Below, piece by piece: positions 17,636 through 26,039 of a stretch of DNA of 49,829 nucleotides. The translations under genes were made by a program, and so were the position numbers. The stretch is from an uncultured Bacteroidales bacterium (GTDB lineage: Bacteria > Bacteroidota > Bacteroidia > Bacteroidales > Bacteroidaceae). The notes beneath the pieces are model-generated. The model did not search any database and was not told the DNA's origin. It saw only the letters and a program-made list of their open reading frames with translations. Location of the stretch: contig CADAEK010000020.1 of the NCBI GenBank assembly GCA_902786925.1, positions 1 to 49,829 of the forward strand, read 5' to 3'. Positions within the stretch are counted from its first letter, which is position 1. Every line of letters starts with the position of its first letter.

Positions 17636-18574
17636 ATGAGTGAAGCAAGACCTTTTAAAGTGTTCTCAGGCACAAAAACAAGGTATTTGGCAGAGCGTAT
17701 CTGCCAGAGTTTGAATTGTCCGCTTGGCAACATGGTAATTTCACACTTTGCCGACGGTGAATTCGCCGTATCTTTCGAAGAATCTATTCGTGGCAATGAT
17801 GTGTTCCTCGTTCAATCAACGTTCCCAAACAGCGACAACCTGATGGAACTGTTGCTGATGATTGACGCAGCAAAGCGCGCCAGTGCACGCAGCATCGTGG
17901 CAGTCATTCCCTATTTCGGATGGGCACGTCAAGACCGCAAGGACAAGCCACGTGTGAGCATCGGCGCCAAACTGGTGGCTGACCTCCTCAGTGTTGCAGG
18001 TATAGACCGTCTTATCACGATGGACCTGCATGCTGACCAAATCCAAGGTTTCTTTGATGTGCCTGTTGACCATCTGTATGGCTCACTCGTTGAGGTTCCA
18101 TATGTAGAGAACCTACATTTGCCCAACCTTGTCATTGCCACTCCTGATGTGGGCGGTGCCAAGCGAGCACGTCTGTTTGCCAAAAAGCTGAACGCCCCTC
18201 TGGTGCTTTGCAACAAGGTTCGCTTGCAGGCTAACGTGGTGGACTCTATCCAGATTATCGGTGACGTGAAGGGAAAAGACGTGGTGATTGTTGATGACAT
18301 GGTAGACACTGCAGGCACTATCACCCGCGCTGCTGACGAAATGATAAAGGCTGGCGCCAATAGCGTACGTGCAGTTGCAAGCCACTGCGTAATGAGCGAT
18401 CCAGCCAGCGACCGCGTACAGCAGTCTGCTTTAGAGGAGATGGTGTTCACTGACTCTATCCCATACGCTCAGAAATGTCCAAAGGTTGTACAGCTCTCTA
18501 TCGCTGAGATGTTTGCACGTGCTATTCGCGCCGTATCTGAGCAGAAGAGTGTCAGCGAAACATTCAGTTTCTGA
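17636..18574 (+). CDS. prs: Ribose-phosphate pyrophosphokinase
   Basis: This cytosolic enzyme makes PRPP from ribose-5-phosphate and ATP for purine, pyrimidine, NAD, His and Trp synthesis. The 312-residue length is typical of class I PRPP synthetase. Motifs: FSGTKTRYLAERIC at the start, FADGEFAVSFEESIRG, YFGWARQDRKDKPR (flexible ATP loop), TMDLHADQIQGFFD with the metal-binding His, and the PRPP signature VIVDDMVDTAGTI near residues 218-230. Its TGA overlaps the ATG of the next gene by one base, so the two are translationally coupled. Confidence 0.97.
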   Translation: MSEARPFKVFSGTKTRYLAERICQSLNCPLGNMVISHFADGEFAVSFEESIRGNDVFLVQSTFPNSDNLMELLLMIDAAKRASARSIVAVIPYFGWARQDRKDKPRVSIGAKLVADLLSVAGIDRLITMDLHADQIQGFFDVPVDHLYGSLVEVPYVENLHLPNLVIATPDVGGAKRARLFAKKLNAPLVLCNKVRLQANVVDSIQIIGDVKGKDVVIVDDMVDTAGTITRAADEMIKAGANSVRAVASHCVMSDPASDRVQQSALEEMVFTDSIPYAQKCPKVVQLSIAEMFARAIRAVSEQKSVSETFSF

Positions 18575-19272
18575 TGACGTTTGCCATACTTGCAGCAGGA
18601 GAAGGTTCACGACTGGCACAGGAGGGCATCGAACTGCCCAAGCCGTTGGTACGTGTGAACGGCGAGGCCATGATTGACAGGCTAATCCGTATCTTTAGAA
18701 AAAACGGAGCGGAAGCCATCTACATCATTACCAACAACCTCACACCTCTCACACAAAAGCACCTTCTCCAGCTGCAAGCAATGGACGAACGAATTCATCT
18801 TGTTGTCAAGACTACGCCTTCGTCGATGCATAGTTTTTACGAGTTGCGAAAGCTGATGGGCAATGGCAAATTCTGCCTGACAACAGTAGACACAATATTC
18901 AGAGAGGATGAATTCGAACAGTATATCCACGCATGGGAACAGTCACAGGAAGACGGACTCATGGCGGTGACAGATTACATCGACGACGAAAAACCTCTCT
19001 ACATTGCTACCAACAATGATTTGAGCATTACAGGATTTCTTGATGACGAACCTCAACACTTCATTTCAGGAGGCATTTATGGATTGAATGAATCCTCTTA
19101 CTCAGTCATTGACAAATGTATCGCAGAAGGACAATCGCGTATGCGCAACTTCCAGCGGCAATTGATAAAAGAGGGACTTCGGTTAAAGGCATATCCTTTC
19201 AGCAAGATTCTTGACGTTGACCATGCCTGCGACATTGAGAAAGCAGAAGCTTTCCTTACTCATAAAGACTGA
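18574..19272 (+). CDS. NTP-transferase family sugar nucleotidyltransferase
   Basis: A 232-residue cytosolic protein of the NDP-sugar pyrophosphorylase fold. The N terminus FAILAAGEGSRLAQEGIELP with PKPLVRVNG is the diagnostic NTP-binding G-x-G-x-R and PKP motif. FCLTTVDTIF corresponds to the metal-binding Asp strand, and SGGIYGL to the sugar-binding region. It would transfer a nucleotide to a sugar phosphate or a related phosphorylated alcohol. The exact substrate cannot be told. It is shorter than RmlA or GlmU and lacks a left-handed beta-helix domain. Its ATG overlaps the prs TGA (TGATG), and a GH43 gene follows after 27 bp. Confidence 0.8.
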   Translation: MTFAILAAGEGSRLAQEGIELPKPLVRVNGEAMIDRLIRIFRKNGAEAIYIITNNLTPLTQKHLLQLQAMDERIHLVVKTTPSSMHSFYELRKLMGNGKFCLTTVDTIFREDEFEQYIHAWEQSQEDGLMAVTDYIDDEKPLYIATNNDLSITGFLDDEPQHFISGGIYGLNESSYSVIDKCIAEGQSRMRNFQRQLIKEGLRLKAYPFSKILDVDHACDIEKAEAFLTHKD

Positions 19273-19299
19273 TTAAACAAACACTAAACTAAACCTTTT

Positions 19300-21270
19300 A
19301 TGAACATCAAATTATTTTTAACGACAGCCCTATGTGCCTCTTTGGCCCTTCCCACAATGGCCAAAGAAAAGAAGACTGCCAAGGCAGAATCTGAGAACCC
19401 TAATAAAATGGTGGCCTATCTGTTTACCTATTTCAACAGCAACGCGCCTGAGGACGAACAGATTTGCTATGCCATTAGCGAGGATGGTTACAATTATACG
19501 CCACTCAATCATGGCAACCCAGTAATCTCGTCTGACACAATCGCCTTTACACAGTGTGTACGTGACCCCCACATCTTGCGTGGTGAGGATGGAAAGACTT
19601 TCTACATGGTAGCGACTGACATGAAATCCAGTCTTGGATGGTCAAGCAATCGCGGTATGGTGTTGCTTAAATCTACAGACCTTATTCATTGGCAGCACTC
19701 TGCCATTAACTTCCCTACCCGATACACTAAGGAGTGGAAGAATGTAATCCGCGTATGGGCACCAGAAACGATTTATGATCGTCAAGCGGGTAAATACATG
19801 GTATTCTATTCTTTACGCACCAGTGAACCTGGTTCATTTGACAAGATTTATTACCAGTATGCCAACGAGGATTTCACAGACCTTGAAGGCGAACCTAAGT
19901 GGCTCTTTGATGCCGGCAATGCGACCATTGACGGTGACATCGTCTATAACGAGGCTGATAAACTGTATCACCTTTTCTACAAACAAGAATCTGGTCGTGG
20001 CATCTATCAAGCGGTATCTCCAACTCTTACAGGTCGGTGGAAAAACATTGACGGACATGTGGAGCAGACAAACCAAGCAGTTGAAGGTGTTGGTGTGTGC
20101 AAAAGCCTTGACGGAAAGTCTTGGATAATCATGTACGACTGTTATGCAAATGGACATTACCAGTTCTGCAAATCATACGACTTGAAAACTTTCGAGTTTG
20201 TGCAAGATACGCAGACTAAAGGTAAATTCACTCCTCGTCACGGAACAATCATCCCCATCACACAGGCTGAGAAGGACCGTCTGTTAAAGGAGTTCGGAAA
20301 TTTCAATCAGCCCATCTTGACAGGTTTCCATGCTGACCCGGAAATTCTCTACTCTAACAAGACGAAACAGTATTACGTCTACAGCACAACTGATGGAACA
20401 CCCGGATGGGGTGGACACGATTTCAGCGTGTTCTCTTCTACAGATCTTGTAAACTGGACTGATGAGGGAAAGATGCTGGATGTAAGAGGTGACCAGGTGA
20501 AATGGGCAACAGGCAACGCTTGGGCACCATGCATCATAGAACGTAAACAGAAAGACGGGACTTTCTTGTATTATTTCTATTATTCAGCCCATAATCCCCA
20601 AAGCAACCGCAAAGAGATTGGTGTGGCTGTAAGCGATGATCCTAAAGGCCCATTTACTGATTTCGGACGTCCTATCGTAACAGATGCGGACCGCCCTGCA
20701 GAAGCGGGAGGTGGACAGGCCATTGATGTAGACGTGTTCCAAGATCCTAAATCTGGCAAATTCTACTTGTATTGGGGCAACGGATTTATGGCAGGCGCTG
20801 AGCTGAATGATGATATGACAAGCATCAAGAAGGAAACCGTAAAGCACATGACTCCAAAGGGTGGTTCGCTGAGAACGTGGGCTTACCGTGAAGCACCATA
20901 TGTATTCTACCGAAAGGGCAAATACTACTTCATGTGGTCTGTAGATGACACTGGTTCTCCCAACTATCATGTATGCTACGGCACAAGCGATTCTCCTCTT
21001 GGCGACATTTCAATCAATGAGAACAGCTATCGTGTCATTGAACAAGTGCCTGAAGACAAAATCTACGGAACAGCTCACAATTCTGTACTTCAGATTCCCG
21101 GAAAGGACGAATGGTACATTTGCTACCACCGCATCAACAAGAACTTCGCTGACAGAAAATATGGCGGTGGAGTTCCTGGCACGCATCGCGAAGTGTGCAT
21201 TGACCGCATGACGTTTGACAAGAAAGGTAACATTATCCCTGTCAAACCAACGCTGAACTTCACAAAATAA
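19300..21270 (+). CDS. Secreted tandem GH43 glycosidase
   Basis: A 656-residue exported protein (signal peptide MNIKLFLTTALCASLALPTMA) made of two successive five-bladed propeller units of the GH43 type. Unit 1, about residues 37-325, shows Asp89 in CVRDPHIL as candidate base, Asp213 in IDGDIVYN and Glu262 in AVEGVGVC as candidate acid. Unit 2, about 335-650, shows Asp346 in FHADPEILYS, IDVDVFQD, and the Glu in YREAPYVFY. Both units therefore retain candidate GH43 catalytic residues. GH43 enzymes are arabinofuranosidases, xylosidases, arabinanases or galactosidases, and the specificity here is not readable. It lies between a nucleotidyltransferase gene (27 bp upstream) and agmatine deiminase (6 bp downstream), an odd context for a glycosidase. 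Confidence 0.85.
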   Translation: MNIKLFLTTALCASLALPTMAKEKKTAKAESENPNKMVAYLFTYFNSNAPEDEQICYAISEDGYNYTPLNHGNPVISSDTIAFTQCVRDPHILRGEDGKTFYMVATDMKSSLGWSSNRGMVLLKSTDLIHWQHSAINFPTRYTKEWKNVIRVWAPETIYDRQAGKYMVFYSLRTSEPGSFDKIYYQYANEDFTDLEGEPKWLFDAGNATIDGDIVYNEADKLYHLFYKQESGRGIYQAVSPTLTGRWKNIDGHVEQTNQAVEGVGVCKSLDGKSWIIMYDCYANGHYQFCKSYDLKTFEFVQDTQTKGKFTPRHGTIIPITQAEKDRLLKEFGNFNQPILTGFHADPEILYSNKTKQYYVYSTTDGTPGWGGHDFSVFSSTDLVNWTDEGKMLDVRGDQVKWATGNAWAPCIIERKQKDGTFLYYFYYSAHNPQSNRKEIGVAVSDDPKGPFTDFGRPIVTDADRPAEAGGGQAIDVDVFQDPKSGKFYLYWGNGFMAGAELNDDMTSIKKETVKHMTPKGGSLRTWAYREAPYVFYRKGKYYFMWSVDDTGSPNYHVCYGTSDSPLGDISINENSYRVIEQVPEDKIYGTAHNSVLQIPGKDEWYICYHRINKNFADRKYGGGVPGTHREVCIDRMTFDKKGNIIPVKPTLNFTK

Positions 21271-21276
21271 GAAGAT

Positions 21277-22317
21277 ATGTATCTACCAGCAGAATGGCAT
21301 CAGCAAGCATTTGTGCAACTGACGTGGCCTCATAAAGACACCGATTGGGCACCAGTACTTACTGATGCCATTGATTGTTTTTGCGAAATAGCCCAAGAGT
21401 TAGCCTCGTGCGGACCAGTGTTCATTGTTGCACAAGCCCCAGAACAAGCTAAAGAAGATTTGCTACGCCACAACGCTTGTCTTGGGAACATGACTTTTGT
21501 GGAATGTCCTACGAATGATACGTGGGCCAGAGATCACGCCTACATCACCTGCATTAACGAGGAGCAGCATACTGCGATACTCCATGATTTCCAATTCAAT
21601 GGATGGGGGCTCAAGTTTGCCGCATGCCATGATAATCAAATCAACAAGATCATCTTGCCCCAGGTTACAGATTTCTACAGAGCATACGGGACAAAGGTTG
21701 AATACAGAAACTGTCTGGATTTTGTTTTTGAAGGAGGCAGTATAGAAAGCGACGGACAAGGCACCCTAATGGTTACCAGTAGTTGCCTGCTTGCCCCCAA
21801 CCGGAACAGCAAAATGTCAAAAACAGATATTGAGCGTTATCTGAAAGAAACTTTTGAAGCTCAAAGAGTCATCTGGATAGAGCATTCGTGGCTGGCAGGT
21901 GATGACACTGATGGACACATTGACACTGTAGCACGTTTCTGTTCTCCCACATCTATTGCCTATGTAAAGTGTGACAATCCTGATGATGAGCATTTTGAGA
22001 AGCTAGAAGCAATGGAAAAGGAACTACAAACGTTGCGTACATCAGATGGAAAGCCTTACAAACTTTTCCCATTACCATTGCCAGACCCTTGCTATGATGC
22101 AGAAGGCGAACGGCTTCCTGCTACACATGCAAACTTTCTTATTGCCAACGATGCAGTATTGGTTCCCACCTATCGTCAGCCTGAGAAAGATGAATTGGCG
22201 TTAGCACAATTAGGGCAAGCATTCCCCTATCATAGAATCGTTGGCATAGATTGTAGTGTCCTCATCTTGCAGCACGGCTCGTTGCATTGCTCCACAATGC
22301 AATATCCTAAATTATGA
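21277..22317 (+). CDS. aguA: Agmatine deiminase
   Basis: A cytosolic enzyme of the peptidyl-arginine deiminase superfamily that hydrolyses agmatine to N-carbamoylputrescine and ammonia in polyamine synthesis. The 346-residue protein starts MYLPAEWHQQAFVQLTWPH, the family start. Substrate-binding NDTWARDHAYI near residue 80, FEGGSIESDG, the catalytic GDDTDGHIDTVARF and the nucleophile Cys in HGSLHCSTMQYP near the C terminus are present. N-carbamoylputrescine amidase (aguB), often next to aguA, is absent here. It starts only 6 bp after the GH43 stop, so it is probably the last gene of the prs operon. A strong hairpin lies about 130 bp after its stop. Confidence 0.9.
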   Translation: MYLPAEWHQQAFVQLTWPHKDTDWAPVLTDAIDCFCEIAQELASCGPVFIVAQAPEQAKEDLLRHNACLGNMTFVECPTNDTWARDHAYITCINEEQHTAILHDFQFNGWGLKFAACHDNQINKIILPQVTDFYRAYGTKVEYRNCLDFVFEGGSIESDGQGTLMVTSSCLLAPNRNSKMSKTDIERYLKETFEAQRVIWIEHSWLAGDDTDGHIDTVARFCSPTSIAYVKCDNPDDEHFEKLEAMEKELQTLRTSDGKPYKLFPLPLPDPCYDAEGERLPATHANFLIANDAVLVPTYRQPEKDELALAQLGQAFPYHRIVGIDCSVLILQHGSLHCSTMQYPKL

Positions 22318-22446
22318 TTATAATAGAGCTACCATCAAATGTGCAGAAAGGTTCGTTTAACGGATTAAACAAGTTTGAAAAGAGCGAGCATGAAGCAGGA
22401 ATAAAGAAAAGTTGGGCTATCTAGATAGAATAAACACATAAGAATA

Positions 22447-22484
22447 AGAGAGAGGCTATATATCACGCGATATAGCCTCTCTCT
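22447..22484. terminator. Bidirectional terminator between aguA and ilvC
   Basis: Perfect 15-bp arms (22447-22461 and 22470-22484) built on AGAGAGAGGCTATAT flank an 8-nt loop. It sits between the convergent aguA and ilvC genes and can end both transcripts. Confidence 0.85.
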
Positions 22485-22504
22485 ACTAATTTAAAGCCTT
22501 AAGA

Positions 22505-23548
22505 TTAGTTGTTCTCAGGACGGAGCTGGCGTACAACTTCAGCAGTACGCCACATCTCTGACTCGTGGAGAGCAGCAAGCTCCTTCTCAAGACCAACACG
22601 GTAGTCTGGCTTAGAGTTTGCATCAATAGAAATCTGAGCCTCATTACCAGACTTCACAGAAGCATAAAGCTTCTCAACAACTGGCTTGATTGCATCGTGG
22701 AAAGGACCCATCCAGTCGAGTGCACCACGCTGTGCAGTAGTTGAGCAGTTTGCATACATCCAGTCCATACCCTTCTGAGCAAAGAGAGGCATGAGTGACT
22801 GAGTGAGCTCCTCTACGGTCTCGTTAAATGCTTCAGATGGAGTGTGGCCGTTCTCGCGGAGTACCTCGTACTGTGCAAGAAGAAGCCCCTGGATAGCACC
22901 CATCAAAGAACCACGCTCGCCTGTAAGGTCAGATGTAGCCTCGCGCTGGAAAGTAGTCTCGAACAAGTAACCAGAACCAATACCGATACCAAGAGCGAGA
23001 GTGCGGTCAAGAGCCTTGCCTGTAGCATCCTGGTATACAGCATAAGAAGAGTTCAAACCACGACCCTCAAGGAACATGGTACGGAGTGATGTACCAGAAC
23101 CCTTAGGAGCGACCATGATAACGTCGATATCCTTTGCTGGAACACAACCAGTGCGATCGTTCCATGTGATAGCGAAACCATGAGAGAAGTAGAGAGCCTT
23201 ACCAGGAGTGAGGTACTGCTTCAAGGTTGGCCATACAGACATCACAGCTGCGTCAGAAAGCAGACACATCACGATAGTGCCCTTCTCTGCAGCCTCTTCG
23301 ATAGAGAAGAGAGTCTCACCTGGAACCCATCCGTCCTTAATGGCTTTTTCGTAAGTCTTGCCTTGACGCTGACCAACGATAACGTTGAAACCGTTGTCGC
23401 GGAGGTTGCATGCCTGACCAGGACCCTGAACACCATAACCAATCACTGCGATAGTCTCATCTTTGAGAATCTCACGAGCCTTCTCGAGTGGGAATTCTTC
23501 ACGTGTCATTACCTCTTCGATAACGCCACCAAAATTCATTTTTGCCAT
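22505..23548 (-). CDS. ilvC: Ketol-acid reductoisomerase
   Basis: The NADPH- and Mg-dependent enzyme converts 2-acetolactate to 2,3-dihydroxyisovalerate (and the isoleucine analogue), the second common step of branched-chain amino-acid synthesis. The 347-residue protein begins MAKMNFGGVIEEVMTREEFP. The Rossmann motif IGYGVQGPGQACNLRDNG is near residues 36-53. MVAPKGSGTSLR and the C-terminal knotted domain with FETTFQREATSDLTGERGSL follow, the latter holding metal-binding Asp and Glu. It is the last gene of the ilv cluster, 56 bp after ilvN. A small palindrome lies between them. Confidence 0.96.
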   Translation of the reverse strand: MAKMNFGGVIEEVMTREEFPLEKAREILKDETIAVIGYGVQGPGQACNLRDNGFNVIVGQRQGKTYEKAIKDGWVPGETLFSIEEAAEKGTIVMCLLSDAAVMSVWPTLKQYLTPGKALYFSHGFAITWNDRTGCVPAKDIDVIMVAPKGSGTSLRTMFLEGRGLNSSYAVYQDATGKALDRTLALGIGIGSGYLFETTFQREATSDLTGERGSLMGAIQGLLLAQYEVLRENGHTPSEAFNETVEELTQSLMPLFAQKGMDWMYANCSTTAQRGALDWMGPFHDAIKPVVEKLYASVKSGNEAQISIDANSKPDYRVGLEKELAALHESEMWRTAEVVRQLRPENN

Positions 23549-23568
23549 TTGTGAATTGTTTTAATTGT

Positions 23569-23585
23569 GCAAGGATAATCCTTGC
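23569..23585 (-). promoter_or_regulatory. Palindrome between ilvN and ilvC
   Basis: GCAAGGAT and ATCCTTGC form 8-bp arms around a single base, only 20 bp before the ilvC start. It may be an RNA hairpin that tunes ilvC expression or an operator. It lacks a T tract, so it is not a clear terminator. Confidence 0.35.
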
Positions 23586-23604
23586 GGGTTTATAAATGAA
23601 ATAT

Positions 23605-24291
23605 CTATTTTTTCTGTTGAGCTATTCGCTTTGCCTCACGCACAGCCAAGTATTCATCCAAGTGCTCTGTACGGCTCTTTGTGATACAGATACGTCCAGA
23701 ACGGACGAATTGCAATACACAATCAAGCTTCTCAAGTTCGTTGAACAAGGCTATGATATCATTTGTATTTCCTGTTATTTCGACGACGGCATACGTGCTG
23801 TTAACTTCGATAATACGAGCATCGTAAGAACGCACCAAACTGCTGACTTCATGATTTTTCAGCATCACAGGAGTGCTCAGTTTGAACAGAGCTGTCTCGT
23901 TAATGAAAAGCTCATCATCTGTATAGAAATGAGCCTGAAGCACTTCAATACGCTTTTCGATTTGAGCTGTGAGAATACGCGCCATATGTTCATCGCAATA
24001 GGCTGTCACAGTATATTTATGGGCGCCAGGAGTACTAGACGCACACACATTAAGCGACTCGATATTTACCTGGCGACGCGTAAATACGGCTGTGATTTGT
24101 GATAACAAACCAGGCACGTTTTCCGAGTAAACCAGGAAGGTATAGAGTTTTGTTGTATCTTGTTCCATTGTTGGAGATTGTTCTTTAATAATCTTTTCTT
24201 GAGGTTGGTTCTGTTCAAGCAAACGCTGACATTTGCCACATGAAGAACATTCACCACATTGCCCTCCGAAGGTTTTCTTAGTTGTTTGCAT
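23605..24291 (-). CDS. ilvN: Acetolactate synthase regulatory subunit with Cys-rich N-terminal extension
   Basis: The small subunit of acetolactate synthase confers valine feedback control and activates the catalytic subunit. The ACT domain begins at LYTFLVYSENVPGLLSQITA and includes FTRRQVNIESLNVC. The C-terminal small-subunit domain follows, with FKLSTPVMLKNHE and VEITGNTNDIIALF. An internal Met (24168) would give the usual 187-residue protein. The ATG at 24291, however, overlaps the ilvB stop as TAATG, the normal arrangement for coupled genes, so the longer 228-residue start is preferred. The added 41 residues contain Cys12, Cys15, Cys18 and Cys21 in a CxxCxxCxxC pattern, then a Gln/Glu/Lys-rich linker. 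Such a motif could bind zinc or an iron-sulfur cluster and is not part of known small subunits that I recall. Confidence 0.9.
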   Translation of the reverse strand: MQTTKKTFGGQCGECSSCGKCQRLLEQNQPQEKIIKEQSPTMEQDTTKLYTFLVYSENVPGLLSQITAVFTRRQVNIESLNVCASSTPGAHKYTVTAYCDEHMARILTAQIEKRIEVLQAHFYTDDELFINETALFKLSTPVMLKNHEVSSLVRSYDARIIEVNSTYAVVEITGNTNDIIALFNELEKLDCVLQFVRSGRICITKSRTEHLDEYLAVREAKRIAQQKK

Positions 24292-25985
24292 TATACTTCA
24301 AGCAACATTTCGTCTATGTTTGCTCCAGGAGGTGTCATCGGAAGCACATTATCTTCTTCCTTGATAGCACACTGCAAGAGATATGGGCCAGGAGTTGCAA
24401 GCATCTCTTGAATTGCAGCATCAAGGTCTGCTCTTTCAATAACCGTCTTAGATGGAATTCCATAACCCTTTGCAATCAGTTCATAGTCTGGATTGACCAT
24501 TGGTGTGAAAGAATAACGATGCGCAAAGAACATTTCTTGCCACTGACGCACATTACCAAGGAAATTATTGTTAAGAAGAATAATCTTCACGGGTGCGCCC
24601 TGCTCCATGATTGTGCCAAGCTCCTGAATGGTCATCTGCAAACCACCATCTCCTACAAAGAGACAAACAGTCCGGTCTGGTGCGCCAAAGGTTGCACCAA
24701 TAGCGGCAGGAAGGCCAAAGCCCATCGTGCCAAGACCGCCTGAAGTAACCACAGAGCGTGGCTTCGTGAATTTAAAGTAGCGACAAGCCATCAACTGGTT
24801 TTGACCGACATCTGTCACCATAATGCCTTCATTGTTGGCAGCTTCACTCACTTTGCGAATCACTTCACCCATCAACAGAGGTCCTTCTTTAGGATGGAGT
24901 GCCTTATCAATCACCTTGTTGTACTCTTTCTCTGCATAAGGCTTAAAACCTTCAATCCATGAAGTATGCTTAGAATCGTCAAGCAATTTAGTAACCGCTG
25001 CAAGTGTTTCCTTGCAATTGCCCCAAACTGCTAAGTCTACAGGAACATTCTTGTTGAACTCAGCTTGATCAATATCGAAATGAATAATCTTAGCCTGCTT
25101 TGCGTATGTAGCAAGATTGCCTGTTACACGATCATCAAAACGCATACCAACAGCAATGAGCAAATCGCACTGGTTAGTCATTACGTTAGGACCGAGATTG
25201 CCGTGCATTCCGAGAATACCCATATTGAGATAGTGGTCAGATGGAATAGCAGAGAGTCCTAAGAACGTTGTGCCACATGGAAGATCTGCTTTTTCCAAGA
25301 ATGCACGAAGTTCCTCACGCGCATTGCCCAATTCGACTCCTTGACCTACAAGCACGAAAGGCTTCACACTATTATTAATCATCTTGGCAGCACGTTCAAT
25401 GTCTGTCATCTCCACGTCTGGCTCAGGCTCATAGCTACGAATGAAGTCCACTTTCGCAGGTTCAAAATCCACCATGCCAGTCTGTGCGTTCTTTGCAAAG
25501 TCAAGTACCACTGGACCTGGACGACCACTGCGAGCAATGTAAAAAGCGCGAGAAACAGCCCAAGCAATATCTTCAGCACGACGAATCTGATAGCTCCATT
25601 TGCTGATTGGCGATGTTACACCAACCACGTCAACTTCCTGGAAAGCATCCGTACCCAGCATGGCAACACCCACTTGACCACAAATGACCACCATTGGAGT
25701 GGAATCAATCATTGCATCCGCAATACCTGTCACAGTGTTTGTTGCACCAGGACCAGAGGTCACAATAGCGCATCCCACTTTGCCACTCACCCGAGCATAA
25801 CCCTGGGCGGCATGAACAGCTCCTTGCTCATGACGAACAAGGATATGATTCAAAGTCTTTTTATGATCATAAAGTGCATCATAAGTAGGCATGATGCTAC
25901 CACCCGGATAACCGAACAGGATATCAACCCCTTCATTCTCCAAAGCGCGCATCATTGCTTCTGCACCTGTTATCTTTTCAGTCAT
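24291..25985 (-). CDS. ilvB: Acetolactate synthase catalytic subunit
   Basis: The thiamine-diphosphate-dependent enzyme joins two pyruvates to 2-acetolactate, or pyruvate and 2-oxobutyrate to 2-acetohydroxybutyrate, in the first common step of valine, leucine and isoleucine synthesis. The 564-residue protein has the N-terminal TPP domain (GYPGGSIMPTYDAL, catalytic Glu in RHEQGAVHAAQGYAR), the central FAD-binding domain, and the C-terminal TPP domain. The last carries VGDGGLQMTIQELGT with NNNFLGNVRQWQ, the metal and diphosphate motif. It is 54 bp downstream of ilvD and overlaps ilvN by one base. All expected catalytic motifs are present. Confidence 0.96.
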   Translation of the reverse strand: MTEKITGAEAMMRALENEGVDILFGYPGGSIMPTYDALYDHKKTLNHILVRHEQGAVHAAQGYARVSGKVGCAIVTSGPGATNTVTGIADAMIDSTPMVVICGQVGVAMLGTDAFQEVDVVGVTSPISKWSYQIRRAEDIAWAVSRAFYIARSGRPGPVVLDFAKNAQTGMVDFEPAKVDFIRSYEPEPDVEMTDIERAAKMINNSVKPFVLVGQGVELGNAREELRAFLEKADLPCGTTFLGLSAIPSDHYLNMGILGMHGNLGPNVMTNQCDLLIAVGMRFDDRVTGNLATYAKQAKIIHFDIDQAEFNKNVPVDLAVWGNCKETLAAVTKLLDDSKHTSWIEGFKPYAEKEYNKVIDKALHPKEGPLLMGEVIRKVSEAANNEGIMVTDVGQNQLMACRYFKFTKPRSVVTSGGLGTMGFGLPAAIGATFGAPDRTVCLFVGDGGLQMTIQELGTIMEQGAPVKIILLNNNFLGNVRQWQEMFFAHRYSFTPMVNPDYELIAKGYGIPSKTVIERADLDAAIQEMLATPGPYLLQCAIKEEDNVLPMTPPGANIDEMLLEV

Positions 25986-26039
25986 GTCTCTTTTTCGTTG
26001 TCTAGTTATCTAGTTATTCTAGTTTTCCTAGGTATCTAT

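Noticed and set aside
22318..22446. Possible small gene after agmatine deiminase
   Set aside because: No frame of useful length with a start signal. It reads as an AT-rich spacer before the shared terminator.
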